From: Bradyrhizobium sp. SK17
Lineage (GTDB): Bacteria; Pseudomonadota; Alphaproteobacteria; Rhizobiales; Xanthobacteraceae
Length of the DNA: 64,000 nt
Assembly (NCBI RefSeq): GCF_002831585.1
Contig: NZ_CP025113.1
Coordinates: forward strand, 3,673,001 to 3,737,000
Direction: 5' to 3'
Position numbers and translations under genes: made by a program. Numbering within the stretch: position 1 is the first letter of the stretch; every line of letters begins with the position of its first letter. Below the pieces are notes generated by a model. It saw only the letters and a program-made list of their open reading frames with translations, made no database searches and was not told the DNA's origin. Shown here one piece after another: positions 15,944 to 24,972 of the stretch.

Positions 15944-17344
15944 TCATGACTTTTGCGGTGAGGCGACGGCCAGGCGCAGGAAGCTCATGACGCTGCCGAG
16001 CGCGGCGAAGCCCGCGCCCAGCGCCAGCGCCACCGTCGCGCCCTCGCGGTCGGCCAGCGCGAAGCAGAGCGCGGCGAGCGCGGCACCGGTGGTTTGCCCG
16101 GTCAGCCGTGCGGTCGCAACGATACCGCTGGCGCTGCCGCTGCGATGCGAAGGGGCGCTCGACATGATCGCCTTCATGTTGGGGGTCTGGAAGAAGCCGA
16201 AACCGATGCCGCAGATCATGGTGCGCCAGACGATGTTGGCAACGCTCGGCTCCGCCGGCAGGGTCGCGAGCAACACCATGCCGATGCCGAGCAGCAGCAT
16301 GCCGATGCCGCCGAGGATGCCGGCCGGATAGCGGTCGGACAGCCGGCCGCCGATCGGCGCCATGAAGGCGACCACCAGCGGCCACGGCGTCATGAAGAAG
16401 CCGGTCTCGACCTGCGAGCGGTGCAGGATGTCCTCGAAATAAAACGGCAGCGAGACGAAGGCGAGGCCCTGCACCGCGAATGAGCAGACCGCGGTCGCGG
16501 CCGACAGCGCGAAGATCGGCCGCCGGAACAGGTCGATCGGCAGCATCGGCGCCGGATGATCGGCATGACGCCGGGTCAGGATCCAGCCGAACACCAGCGC
16601 GCCGATCAGTTCCGCGATCACCAGTGCAGGCATCGTCTTGTGGGCCGCGCTCCCGATCCCGATGATGAACAGGCCGAGGCAGGCAGTGGCAAGCGCCGCG
16701 CCGGTGAAGTCGAAACTGTGGGTGGCACGCGGCGTGGCCGGCAGTGTCTTGAAACCGATCAGCAATGCGATGATGCCGAACGGCAGGTTGACGGCGAACA
16801 GCCAGGGCCAGGTCCCGAGCGCCAGGATGCCTGACGCGATGGTCGGGCCCAACGTGAAGGCGGTCGCGACGACGAGCGCATTGTGGCCGAAGCCGCGGCC
16901 GAGCATCTTGCTCGGGTAGACGAAGCGCACCAATGCGGTGTTGACGCTCATCAGGCCGCTGGCGCCGAGGCCCTGCAAGGCGCGCGCGACCAGCAGGCTC
17001 GGCAGCGACCAGGCCAGCGCGCAGCCAAGTGACGCCAATGTGAACAGCAGCAGGCCGCCAAGATAGATCCGCTGGTGGCCGACGATCTCACCGAGCGCGC
17101 CGAGCGGCAGCAGCGTCGCGACCAGGGCGATCTGGTAGACGTTGACGACCCAGACCACCTCCGCGGGGCTGACATGCAGATCGTTGGCGATCGCGGGCAG
17201 CGCGATGTTGGCGATCGCGGTGTCGAGCGAGGCCATTGCCAGCGCCGTGAAGATCGCGGCCACAGCCCAGCGCCGTGTCTCCCAAGGCAGTCCATCGCTG
17301 ATCGGCACCGTGGCGGAGCCTGACGTCGGGGTCTTTTCGAGCAT
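15944..17344 (-). CDS. DHA2-type MFS transporter
   Basis: A 466-residue inner-membrane drug:proton-antiporter-family carrier with about 14 hydrophobic segments. It shows the usual start RRWAVAAIFTALAMASLDTAIANIALPAIA (segments 20-49), VVWVNVYQIALVATLLPLG, and GRLSDRYPAG, the cytoplasmic loop motif. I start it at the ATG at 17344. A longer frame to 17572 would translate through the intergenic repeat at 17493 (giving the nonsense WVPAFAGTTP), so it is rejected. It probably exports small toxic molecules; the substrate is unknown. Confidence 0.88.
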   Translation of the reverse strand: MLEKTPTSGSATVPISDGLPWETRRWAVAAIFTALAMASLDTAIANIALPAIANDLHVSPAEVVWVVNVYQIALVATLLPLGALGEIVGHQRIYLGGLLLFTLASLGCALAWSLPSLLVARALQGLGASGLMSVNTALVRFVYPSKMLGRGFGHNALVVATAFTLGPTIASGILALGTWPWLFAVNLPFGIIALLIGFKTLPATPRATHSFDFTGAALATACLGLFIIGIGSAAHKTMPALVIAELIGALVFGWILTRRHADHPAPMLPIDLFRRPIFALSAATAVCSFAVQGLAFVSLPFYFEDILHRSQVETGFFMTPWPLVVAFMAPIGGRLSDRYPAGILGGIGMLLLGIGMVLLATLPAEPSVANIVWRTMICGIGFGFFQTPNMKAIMSSAPSHRSGSASGIVATARLTGQTTGAALAALCFALADREGATVALALGAGFAALGSVMSFLRLAVASPQKS

Positions 17345-17492
17345 GCCTGAAAATGTCTCCAGGCCGTGGTGTACTATGCCGGCATCCCGTTCCCCAGCCG
17401 CACCGCTGCATGATGCGTATGCGAAGCGGCCTTGCCCGGGCGTGCGCCGGCAGGTTGCGGTGAGGGGCGCGCAGTGGCGCAGCAAACTCGGT

Positions 17493-17614
17493 GTCGTCCC
17501 GGCGAAGGCCGGGACCCATACGCCGCGGCGGGCGTCGCGAGCGGGACTTGTTGTACCGGCGTTGCACGACAAGCAGCATCGGTGGTTATGGGTCCCGGCC
17601 TTCGCCGGGACGAC
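17493..17614. repeat. Perfect 28-base inverted repeat, GTCCCGGCGAAGGCCGGG type
   Basis: The bases at 17493-17520 (starting GTCGTCCCGGCGAAGG) are the exact reverse complement of 17587-17614, with a 66-base interior. Each arm is itself a small palindrome around GGCGAAGGCC. This family is abundant between genes in Bradyrhizobium and relatives (recollection). Confidence 0.85.
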
Positions 17615-17648
17615 GCCTGAGGCAGCTGTGGGGTCGCTTCAGCAGAGG

Positions 17649-17715
17649 CGGGCGATCCAGTACGCCGCGGCCTCTCGGTTCAAGCGCAAACGTCTCTGGA
17701 ATACTGGATCGCCCG
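17649..17715. repeat. Inverted repeat, CGGGCGATCCAGTA type
   Basis: CGGGCGATCCAGTA at 17649-17662 is the exact reverse complement of 17702-17715, with 39 bases between. A further small GCCCGGCCGAGCCGGGC hairpin at 17711-17727 extends the element. It lies just before the 3' end of the minus-strand Bug protein gene. Confidence 0.75.
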
Positions 17716-17766
17716 GCCGAGCCGGGCGACGACACTGAACAGGCTGTTCGACAGCTGAATTGGAAT

Positions 17767-18747
17767 CTACTGCAGCGCCATTCCAGAGGTCTTGATCACG
17801 GTCGTCAGCTTTTGCCGATCGACCTTCATCAGCTCGGCGAGTTCGTCGAGCGACATCGGCTTGCCGGGAATGTTGGCGAGCGAGAGCTGGCGCTGTACGT
17901 CGGGGTTCTGCAACGCCTTGTTGATCGCCGCATTGATCCTGGCGAGCAGCGGGGCCGGCGTCGCGGCCGGCACGTAGATTCCGTACCAGGGCACGTAGGC
18001 CGCCTCGGCAAAGCCGGCCTCCGCGATCGTCGGGACGTCGGGCAGGTCGGGGACGCGCTTGTCGGTGAACACCGCGAGCGGCTTGACGCTGCCGGCCTTG
18101 ATGTGCGGCAGAGCGAGCTCAAGCGAGACGATCTCGAAATGCATCAGGTTGGTCATCAGGTCGATCAGCGCCTGCGGCTGGCCCTTGTAGCCGACATTGG
18201 TCAGCTTGATCCCGGCGACCTGAAACAGCTTCTGCGCGCTGAGGTCGATCGACGATCCGGTGCCGGGATTGCCGAAGTTGAACTCTCCGGGCCGCTTGCG
18301 GGCCAGCTCGACGAATTCGCCGATGGTCTTTACCGGCATCGACGGATGCACCAGCGCGACGCTTTGATTCCAGACCGCGAGGCCGACGCACCTGAAATCC
18401 TTGGCCGCGTTCCAGCCGGCATCCTTGTAGAGATCGGGGTTGACCAGCAAAGCCGGGCCGGTGACGAGCCAGGTGTAGCCGTCCGGTTCGCTGCGCGCGA
18501 CCGCCGCGGTGCCGATATTGCTGTTGCCGCCGGGACGCGCCTCCACCACGACGGTCTGCTTCCAGTCGCGGCCGACCTGCTCGGTCACCGCGCGCGCAAC
18601 GATGTCGACGATGCCGCCGGCAGGGTAGGGCACGATGATGTGGATCGGCCGGCTCGGATAATTGTCCTGCGCCCGAGCGCCAGTGCTGCCGCAGAGCGCC
18701 GTGACGATGGCCGCGAGCAAAGCCATCGCGGTCGTGATGCCACGCAT
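17767..18747 (-). CDS. Bug/TctC-type tricarboxylate transporter solute-binding protein
   Basis: A 326-residue periplasmic protein with a Sec signal (residues 1-27, ending GARAQ) followed by NYPSRPIHIIVPYPAGGIVD, the hallmark N-terminus of the Bug family. Later motifs are VVVEARPGGNSNIGTAAVA and VPTIAEAGF. It binds a carboxylated ligand for a tripartite tricarboxylate transporter, but no TctA/TctB membrane genes are nearby, which is common for this family. The start at 18747 is chosen at the signal peptide; longer frames run into the IclR gene. It lies 92 bases downstream of the iclR-type gene on the same strand. Confidence 0.9.
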   Translation of the reverse strand: MRGITTAMALLAAIVTALCGSTGARAQDNYPSRPIHIIVPYPAGGIVDIVARAVTEQVGRDWKQTVVVEARPGGNSNIGTAAVARSEPDGYTWLVTGPALLVNPDLYKDAGWNAAKDFRCVGLAVWNQSVALVHPSMPVKTIGEFVELARKRPGEFNFGNPGTGSSIDLSAQKLFQVAGIKLTNVGYKGQPQALIDLMTNLMHFEIVSLELALPHIKAGSVKPLAVFTDKRVPDLPDVPTIAEAGFAEAAYVPWYGIYVPAATPAPLLARINAAINKALQNPDVQRQLSLANIPGKPMSLDELAELMKVDRQKLTTVIKTSGMALQ

Positions 18748-18765
18748 GTCGTCCTCCCCCATGTG

Positions 18766-18787
18766 CCGCATCGTTCGTGCGATGCGG
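18766..18787. promoter_or_regulatory. Inverted repeat upstream of Bug protein gene
   Basis: CCGCATCG at 18766-18773 and CGATGCGG at 18780-18787 are exact reverse complements with a six-base loop, 19 bases 5' of the Bug protein start on the minus strand. It may be an operator or a leader hairpin; next to it (18795-18838) is a GCATGATC/GATCATGC dyad of repeat type. Confidence 0.4.
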
Positions 18788-18839
18788 ATATTGATGCATG
18801 ATCTCTGGGAAGGCGCCTCACGCGCCTCCGGATCATGCC

Positions 18840-19628
18840 CTAGCTGTTGGCCACCAGCGAGCGGATGCTGCGGGCGAGCCCGAGGATGCGCGGCCCGCAT
18901 TCGCGCTCGATCTGCTCGGCGCTGAAGCGGAACGAGGGAATGCCGCAATTCACCGAGAGGCATTCGCCGGTCGGCGTGCGGTAGAGCGGCGCGGCGACGC
19001 CGAAGATCTCGCGCCGCCATTCGCCGAGCGAGACGGCGAAGCCGCGCTCGTTGCAGAGCTCGATGTCGGGCAGCGTGCGCCGCTCGACATAGTCGAGCTC
19101 TTCGGGACGTTCGGCCTTGACGCGGGCGACATAGGCGTCGCGCTCGTCCTTGGTGAACAGCGACAGCAGCGCGCGCCCGACCGCGGTCGGCGCCAGCGAG
19201 GAGACAAAGCCGACGTCAGGCACGTGCGGCACTGCATCCGTGGTGCGCAGCGTCTCGACATAGATGAAGTCGAGCCCGAATGGCATCGCGATCGACACCG
19301 TGCCGCCGGCGTAGGCCGCGAAGTCGCGCATCAGCGGACGCGCGAGCTGACGGACCTTGAGCTGCGACAGCACCGGATAGGCGGCGGCGAGCACGCCGAG
19401 ACCGAGCACGAAGCGGCCCTTGGCGTCGCGCCTGAGATAGCCGAGCTGCTCCAGCGTGTAGGTCAGGCGCGACACGGTCGGCCGCGACAGGCCGGTGTGC
19501 TCGGCAAGCTCCGCATTCGACAGCGGACCTGCGTGGTTGCGGAACGCGGCCAACAGGTCGAGCCCGTGCGCCAGGGTGGTCGCAAAGGATGGATCGGTCT
19601 GAGGTTCGAGCGAGGACAATGCCGCCAT
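18840..19628 (-). CDS. IclR family transcriptional regulator
   Basis: A 262-residue regulator. The N-terminal winged helix spans about residues 18-75 (LSNAELAEHTGLSRPTVSRL) and the C-terminal effector domain about 90-255 (PTAVGRALLS, NERGFAVSLGEW, CLSVNCGIPS, GECLSV). It is divergent from the acyl-CoA dehydrogenase/monooxygenase/sulfatase genes. A dyad overlaps its own start codon (19627-19646), suggesting autoregulation plus control of the divergent operon. The ligand is unknown. Confidence 0.9.
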   Translation of the reverse strand: MAALSSLEPQTDPSFATTLAHGLDLLAAFRNHAGPLSNAELAEHTGLSRPTVSRLTYTLEQLGYLRRDAKGRFVLGLGVLAAAYPVLSQLKVRQLARPLMRDFAAYAGGTVSIAMPFGLDFIYVETLRTTDAVPHVPDVGFVSSLAPTAVGRALLSLFTKDERDAYVARVKAERPEELDYVERRTLPDIELCNERGFAVSLGEWRREIFGVAAPLYRTPTGECLSVNCGIPSFRFSAEQIERECGPRILGLARSIRSLVANS

Positions 19629-19646
19629 ACGAAATAATGGTCGTAT
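19627..19646. promoter_or_regulatory. ATACGA-N8-TCGTAT dyad at iclR start
   Basis: ATACGA (19627-19632) and TCGTAT (19641-19646) form an inverted repeat covering the regulator's start codon and its ribosome site. IclR proteins commonly bind imperfect palindromes in shared divergent regions. It lies 85 bases from the acyl-CoA dehydrogenase start. Confidence 0.45.
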
Positions 19647-19663
19647 TTTTGCTTATCTGTCAA

Positions 19664-19698
19664 GATATCGGAATGAATTTGCAAATCGTTTCGATATC
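19664..19698. promoter_or_regulatory. GATATCG-N21-CGATATC dyad upstream of acyl-CoA dehydrogenase
   Basis: GATATCG (19664-19670) and CGATATC (19692-19698) are inverted copies 28 bases apart, about one start codon's promoter distance from 19731. The interval is AT-rich for this genome, as expected of a promoter. It could be a second IclR-type site. Confidence 0.4.
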
Positions 19699-19730
19699 GG
19701 CTTATGTCCCGTGCAAAGATGGGAGGCGGC

Positions 19731-20975
19731 ATGGAATTCGGTCTGTCCGAGCGATCGGAGCGTTGGCGGGGCGATCTGATGGCCTTCTTCGAGCAGGAGG
19801 TGCTGCCGCGGCATCGCGCCTGGCTCGACCATGTCCGCACCCGCAACGACACGCCGCCCTTCATGGCCGAGCTGCAACGGAAGGCGCGCGCCGCAGGCCT
19901 GTGGAATCTCGGTCTGCCCGAACTTGCCGCTGACGAACCGGGCACACGGCTGTCCAATCTCGACTACGCGCCGCTGGCGGAGATCATGGGACGGCTGTTC
20001 TGGGCGCCGGAGGTGTTCAACTGCCAGGCGCCCGATGTCCCGAACATGATCGCGTTGCAGAATTGCGCGACGCCGGAGCAGAAGGCGCGCTGGCTGGCGC
20101 CGCTGCTCAACGCCGAGACACGCTCGGCCTTCGGCATGACCGAGCCCGACGTGGCCTCGTCCGATGCCACCAACATCGCGACCCGGATGGTGCGCGACGG
20201 CGATCATTACGTGATCAATGGCCGCAAATGGTTCATCACCGGCGCCGCGCATCCGGACTGCAGCTTCCTGATCGTGATGGGGGTGACGGATGCCGGCGCC
20301 GAGCGCACCAGCCGGCATTCCTGCATCATCGTGCCGATGGATGCGCCCGGCGTGCGTCTGGTGCGGCGGCTGCGCTGGATGGGCTGCGAGGATCATGTCG
20401 CGCCGATCGGCGAGCTGGTGTTCGACGATGTCCGGGTGCCCGCCGAAAACCTGCTCGGTGCCGAGGGTGAGGGCTTCAAGGTCGCGCAGGTCCGGCTCGG
20501 GCCGGCGCGCATTCACCACTGCATGCGTTCGATCGGGCTGTGCGAGCTGCTGATCGAGCTGATGATGGCGCGCGCCGCGGAACGCAGCGCATTCGGGCGC
20601 ACCGTGATCCAGTACGACACCGTGCAGCGCTGGATCGCGGAATCCCGCGTCGAGCTGGAGCAGGCGCGGCTGCTCGCCTATCGCTGCGCCTGGCGGCTGG
20701 ATCAGGCCGGCCATCACGGTGCCTGGCGCGACGTCTCGCTGATCAAGGTCGCGGTGCCGGCGATGCTGCAGAAGATCGCCGACCGCGCGATCCAGGTGTT
20801 CGGCGCGATGGGCGGCTCCGACGACACCCCGATTCATCAGGCGCTGGCGTGGGGACGGCTACTCCGGATCGGCGATGGGCCCGACGAAGTGCATCTGCGG
20901 CAGATCTTCCGGATGGAGCCGACGCCGGACTGGTCGATCGCCAATTCGCCCTATCTTGCTGCACATCCCGCCTGA
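19731..20975 (+). CDS. Acyl-CoA dehydrogenase family protein
   Basis: A 414-residue FAD dehydrogenase of the long ACAD type. It shows FGMTEPDVASSDATN (about residues 135-149), the flavin-contact NGRKWFITGA near 165-174, and in the C-terminal helical domain AFGRTVIQYDTVQ and FGAMGGSDDTPIHQALAWGR. It oxidises an acyl-CoA at the alpha-beta bond, passing electrons to ETF. The start is the ATG at 19731 because GGGAGG stands seven bases upstream; two earlier in-frame ATGs (19704, 19719) lack such a site. It is first gene of the operon with the monooxygenase 47 bases downstream. Confidence 0.9.
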   Translation: MEFGLSERSERWRGDLMAFFEQEVLPRHRAWLDHVRTRNDTPPFMAELQRKARAAGLWNLGLPELAADEPGTRLSNLDYAPLAEIMGRLFWAPEVFNCQAPDVPNMIALQNCATPEQKARWLAPLLNAETRSAFGMTEPDVASSDATNIATRMVRDGDHYVINGRKWFITGAAHPDCSFLIVMGVTDAGAERTSRHSCIIVPMDAPGVRLVRRLRWMGCEDHVAPIGELVFDDVRVPAENLLGAEGEGFKVAQVRLGPARIHHCMRSIGLCELLIELMMARAAERSAFGRTVIQYDTVQRWIAESRVELEQARLLAYRCAWRLDQAGHHGAWRDVSLIKVAVPAMLQKIADRAIQVFGAMGGSDDTPIHQALAWGRLLRIGDGPDEVHLRQIFRMEPTPDWSIANSPYLAAHPA

Positions 20976-21022
20976 GCGGCGCTACAGTGCCCAGCGACAT
21001 TCCCTGAACGAGGCGCCTTCCG

Positions 21023-22843
21023 ATGACGATGACCGAGCAAGCCCGAGACGCAAAGCCAGCCGCGATCGACAAGGAGCGGCTGCGCTCGAAATACCGCGAG
21101 GAGCGCGACAAGCGTCTGCGTCCCGACGGCAATGACCAGTACCTCCAGATCAAGGGCCAGCTCGCGCATTATCTCGAGGATCCCTACACGCCGGTGGTGG
21201 AACGCGCGCCGAAGACCGATCACGTCACCTTCGCCTTCATCGGCGGCGGCTTTGCCGGGCTCGCCACCGCGGCGCGGCTGACCGAGGCCGGCGTCAAGGA
21301 TGTCCGCATCGTCGAGAAGGGCGGCGATTTCGGCGGCACCTGGTACTGGAACAGATATCCCGGCGCGCAATGCGACACCGCCTCGATGGTCTACATGCCG
21401 CTCTTGGAAGAGACCGGCCACATGCCGTCGGAGAAATACGCGCATGCACCGGAGATCCTGGCGCATTGCCAGCGGATCGGGCGGCAGTTCAATCTCTATG
21501 ACAACGCGCTGTTCCACACCGAGGTGACGGGCCTGGATTGGGACGCGGCGCAATCGCGCTGGATCATCCGCACCACCCGGGGCGATGCCTTCACCGCGCA
21601 ATATGTCGGCATCGGCACCGGCCCGCTGCATGTGCCGAAGCTGCCCGGCATTGCCGGCATCGAGCGCTTCAAGGGCCACTCGTTCCACACCAGCCGCTGG
21701 GACTACGACTACACCGGCGGCGATCCCCGCGGCGCGTTGATGGACAAGCTTGCTGGCAAGCGCGTCGGCATCATCGGCACCGGCGCGACCTCGGTGCAGT
21801 GCATTCCGCACCTCGCGCGGGCCTGCAAGGAGCTCTACGTATTCCAGCGCACGCCGTCCTCGGTCGACGTGCGCGGCAACGGCCCGATCGATCCCATCTG
21901 GTTTGCCGATATCGCGATCCCGGGCTGGCAACAGCGCTGGCTGGAGAACTTCACCGCCAATCAGGCCGGCGGATCGGCCGAGGAGGACCTGGTGCAGGAT
22001 GGCTGGACCGACCTGTCGAAGCGGATCCGCGCCAAGATCATGCTGCTGCCGCGCGAGCAGCGCACCGTGGAGAACATGCGGGCGGCGTTCGAGGACTCTG
22101 ACTTTGAGAAGATGGAGGAAATCCGCAACCGGATCGACACCATCGTCGGCGATCCCGACACCGCGAAGAACCTCAAGGCCTGGTACGGTCAGCTCTGCAA
22201 GCGGCCGTGTTTCCACGACGCCTATCTGCAAGCGTTCAACACCCCGGGCACCCATCTGGTCGATACCGACGGCAAGGGCGTCGAGGAGATTACCGAGAAC
22301 GGGATTGTCGTCGCCGGCAAGGAATATCCACTCGACTGCATCATCTACGCGTCGGGCTTCGAGGTCGGCACCGAGTACAAGCGGCGGGCGGGGTTCGACG
22401 TGGCGGGCCGCGACGGCATCAAGCTGTCGGACTATTGGGGCGAGGGCATGCGCACCAAGCACGGCATCCACGTCCATGGCTTCCCGAACCTGTTCTTCGT
22501 GCAGCCGACGCAGGGCGCCAATCTGATCTCCAACGTGCCGCACAACCTGACCGAGGCGGCGCGCACCATCGCCTTGATGGTCGGTCATGCGCGGGACAAT
22601 GGTTTCAAGGAGATCGAAGTCAGCAAGGACGCCGAGGACCGCTGGATCGAACTGCTGCTGACTGCGGTCGGCCGCATGATCGGCGGCCCCGATTGTACGC
22701 CCGGCTATTACAACAATGAGGGACGCGAGCCCGGGCCCGCGGCCAAGCTCAATGTCGGATATCCGGCGGGTGCACTGGCCTATTTCAAATACATCGACGA
22801 GTGGCGCAGCAGCGGTCAGTTCGAAGGCCTGCAATTCCGCTGA
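21023..22843 (+). CDS. Flavin-containing (Baeyer-Villiger-type) monooxygenase
   Basis: A 606-residue class B flavoprotein. It has the FAD-binding GGGFAGLA at 74-81, the Baeyer-Villiger fingerprint F-x-G-x3-H-x3-W-D complete at Phe216 to Asp227, and the NADPH-binding GIIGTGATSVQ near 250-260. The extended N-terminus (about 65 residues before the first Rossmann motif) resembles large-ring or steroid ketone monooxygenases. It inserts oxygen next to a ketone to give an ester or lactone. Between an acyl-CoA dehydrogenase and an alkyl sulfatase, it likely serves breakdown of a long-chain or alicyclic compound; the substrate is unknown. Confidence 0.9.
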   Translation: MTMTEQARDAKPAAIDKERLRSKYREERDKRLRPDGNDQYLQIKGQLAHYLEDPYTPVVERAPKTDHVTFAFIGGGFAGLATAARLTEAGVKDVRIVEKGGDFGGTWYWNRYPGAQCDTASMVYMPLLEETGHMPSEKYAHAPEILAHCQRIGRQFNLYDNALFHTEVTGLDWDAAQSRWIIRTTRGDAFTAQYVGIGTGPLHVPKLPGIAGIERFKGHSFHTSRWDYDYTGGDPRGALMDKLAGKRVGIIGTGATSVQCIPHLARACKELYVFQRTPSSVDVRGNGPIDPIWFADIAIPGWQQRWLENFTANQAGGSAEEDLVQDGWTDLSKRIRAKIMLLPREQRTVENMRAAFEDSDFEKMEEIRNRIDTIVGDPDTAKNLKAWYGQLCKRPCFHDAYLQAFNTPGTHLVDTDGKGVEEITENGIVVAGKEYPLDCIIYASGFEVGTEYKRRAGFDVAGRDGIKLSDYWGEGMRTKHGIHVHGFPNLFFVQPTQGANLISNVPHNLTEAARTIALMVGHARDNGFKEIEVSKDAEDRWIELLLTAVGRMIGGPDCTPGYYNNEGREPGPAAKLNVGYPAGALAYFKYIDEWRSSGQFEGLQFR

Positions 22844-22892
22844 GTGACGCGCGGACGGGACGGATTTCCGCCAAACGAGGGAGTGCTCGAGT

Positions 22893-24836
22893 ATGACCCA
22901 GACAAGTGCAGGTGAACCATCGCACGAGGCTCCGAAGGCGGCGTCCGCGCCGGTCATCGCGCAGCACGAAGCGACCCTGAAGGCGCTGCCATTCGCCGAC
23001 ACCAGGGATTTCGATGATGCCGCGCGCGGCTTCCTCGGCACCATCGACAACGCGCGAATCACCTCGGCGCAGGGACGGGTGGTCTGGAGCCTCGAGCCTT
23101 ACGGCTTCCTGTCCGAGGAGAAGGCGCCCGCGACCGTTGATCCGAGCCTGTGGCGGCAGTCGCGGCTCAACATGCACCATGGCCTGTTCGAGGTGGTGCC
23201 CGGTGTCTACCAGGTGCGCGGGCTCGACATCGCCAACATGACGCTGATCGAGGGCGACAAGGGCGTCATCGTGGTCGACACCCTGACCTCGATCGAGGGC
23301 GCGCGCGCCGCGATGGAATTGTACTTCCAGCATCGCGGCAAGCGGCCGGTCGCCGCCGTCATCTTCACCCACACCCACACCGACCATTGGGGCGGCGCGC
23401 GCGGCGTGCTCGACGACGCCATGCTGGCGGCGGGCGTGCCGATCATCGCGCCGAACTTCTTCATGGAGCACGCGGTCTCCGAGAACATCATCGCCGGGCC
23501 GGCGATGCTGCGCCGGGCGCAATACCAGTTCGGGCCGTTCCTCGCCAAGGGCGTGCGTGGCCAGGTCGATTGCGGGCTCGGCAAGACCATGGCGGCGGGC
23601 GGCGTGGCGCTGCTGCGGCCGACCGACCTGATCATTGCGACTGGCGACAAGCGGGTGATCGACGGCGTCGAGTTCGAATTCCAGATGGCGCCGAACAGCG
23701 AGGCGCCCGCGGAGATGCACTTCTTCATCCCGCGCTACAAACTGTTGAACCTCGCGGAGAACTGCACGCACAATTTCCACAATCTGCTGCCGTTCCGCGG
23801 CGCCGACGTGCGCGACGCGCTGGCGTGGTCGAAGTATCTCGGCGAAGCCTTGCAGATGTGGGGCGGCAAGGCCGAGGCGATGTGCGGCCAGCACCATTGG
23901 CCGGTGTGGGGGCGCGAGCGGATCGACACCATGATCCGCGAGCAGCGCGACCTCTATAAGTTCGCGCATGACCAGACCATCCGGTTGATGAACCATGGGC
24001 TCAATGCCGCCGAGATCGCCGAGACGATCCGGCTGCCTGCGAGCTTAGAGGGCGCCTGGCACGGCCGCGGCTATTACGGCCATATCAGGCACAATGTGAA
24101 GGCGATCTACCAGAAGTATCTCGGCTGGTACGACGCCAATCCGGTCAATCTCGATCCCTTGCCGCCGGTCGAGGCCGGCAAGAAATATGTCGAGTATATG
24201 GGCGGCGCCGATGCGATCCTGAAGCGCGCCACGGCTGATTTCGCCAAGGGCGAATTCCGCTTCGTCGCGCAGGCCGTCAGCCATCTGGTGTTCGCCGAGC
24301 CCGACAACACGGCGGCGCGCGCCCTGCTGGCCGATACGTTCGAGCAGCTCGGTTATGCGGCCGAGAGCTCGACCTGGCGCAACGCCTATCTGTTCGGTGC
24401 CCAGGAGCTGCGGCAGGGCATGCCGAAGACGCCGCCGCGCTCGCCGATGCCGCGCGAGACGCTGGCTGCACTGCGGACCGAGCAGCTTTGGGACGTCCTC
24501 GGCATCCGCCTCAACGGCCCCAAGGCCGAAGGCAAGCGCATCGTGTTGAACTGGAGCTTCACCGACACCGGCGAGAGCTTCGTGCTCAATCTCGAGAATT
24601 CCGCGCTGACCTATGTCAAGGGCGCGCAGGCGGCCGATGCGCACGCCAGCTTCACGCTGGCGCGCAGCGTGCTCGACGAGGTCATCGCCAAGCTGACCAC
24701 GTTCCCGGAAGCGGTCGGCGCCGGCAAGGTCAAGGTCTCCGGTGAGCCGCTGCGGCTCGGCGAGCTGATGATGCTGATGGACGAGTTTCCGCGGATGTTC
24801 GAGATCGTCGAGCCGAAGCGGACGGTGGTGAGGTAG
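22893..24836 (+). CDS. Alkyl/aryl-sulfatase (metallo-beta-lactamase fold)
   Basis: A 647-residue class III sulfatase. The zinc motif THTHTDHWGG spans residues 159-168, with further metal or substrate segments ENCTHNFHN and GQHHWPVWGRERID. A dimerisation domain follows, then a C-terminal SCP2-like domain (about 530-647). It hydrolyses primary alkyl sulfates such as dodecyl sulfate to the alcohol. I see no export signal at the N-terminus, unlike secreted SdsA-type enzymes, so it may act in the cytoplasm. It is third in line after the dehydrogenase and monooxygenase (49-base gap), ending before a repeat. Confidence 0.9.
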   Translation: MTQTSAGEPSHEAPKAASAPVIAQHEATLKALPFADTRDFDDAARGFLGTIDNARITSAQGRVVWSLEPYGFLSEEKAPATVDPSLWRQSRLNMHHGLFEVVPGVYQVRGLDIANMTLIEGDKGVIVVDTLTSIEGARAAMELYFQHRGKRPVAAVIFTHTHTDHWGGARGVLDDAMLAAGVPIIAPNFFMEHAVSENIIAGPAMLRRAQYQFGPFLAKGVRGQVDCGLGKTMAAGGVALLRPTDLIIATGDKRVIDGVEFEFQMAPNSEAPAEMHFFIPRYKLLNLAENCTHNFHNLLPFRGADVRDALAWSKYLGEALQMWGGKAEAMCGQHHWPVWGRERIDTMIREQRDLYKFAHDQTIRLMNHGLNAAEIAETIRLPASLEGAWHGRGYYGHIRHNVKAIYQKYLGWYDANPVNLDPLPPVEAGKKYVEYMGGADAILKRATADFAKGEFRFVAQAVSHLVFAEPDNTAARALLADTFEQLGYAAESSTWRNAYLFGAQELRQGMPKTPPRSPMPRETLAALRTEQLWDVLGIRLNGPKAEGKRIVLNWSFTDTGESFVLNLENSALTYVKGAQAADAHASFTLARSVLDEVIAKLTTFPEAVGAGKVKVSGEPLRLGELMMLMDEFPRMFEIVEPKRTVVR

Positions 24837-24852
24837 AGGAGCCGAACGTTGA

Positions 24853-24957
24853 CCGTCACCCTGAGGAGCACGCTCTTGTGTGCGTCTCGAAGGGGCGACG
24901 GCCACCGGCCGGGCCGTGCATCCTTCGAGACGCGCTTCGCGCTCCTCAGGATGACGG
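24853..24957. repeat. Intergenic inverted repeat, CCGTCACCCTGAGGAG type, copy 2
   Basis: The arm at 24853-24868 (CCGTCACCCTGAGGAG) pairs with CTCCTCAGGATGACGG at 24942-24957, 15 of 16 bases. Inner GTCTCGAAGG / CCTTCGAGAC also pair. It is the same family as 7381-7498 and again lies between convergent genes. Confidence 0.8.
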
Positions 24958-24972
24958 TTGACGAGTGTGCTC

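Larger units (their letters stand above)
17345..17766. other. 422-base gene-free stretch with two repeat elements
   Basis: It holds the promoter side of the MFS gene, a long perfect inverted repeat (17493-17614) and a second inverted repeat (17649-17715). I see no convincing coding region; frames crossing it are artefacts of repeat composition. Confidence 0.7.

Noticed and set aside
17345..17572. N-terminal extension of the DHA2-type MFS protein
   Set aside because: It translates through the intergenic inverted repeat; the family N-terminus begins at 17344.
20951..23062. A 703-codon open frame on the minus strand
   Set aside because: It lies opposite the monooxygenase, which has complete cofactor motifs. 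The antisense product has shadow composition and no domain.
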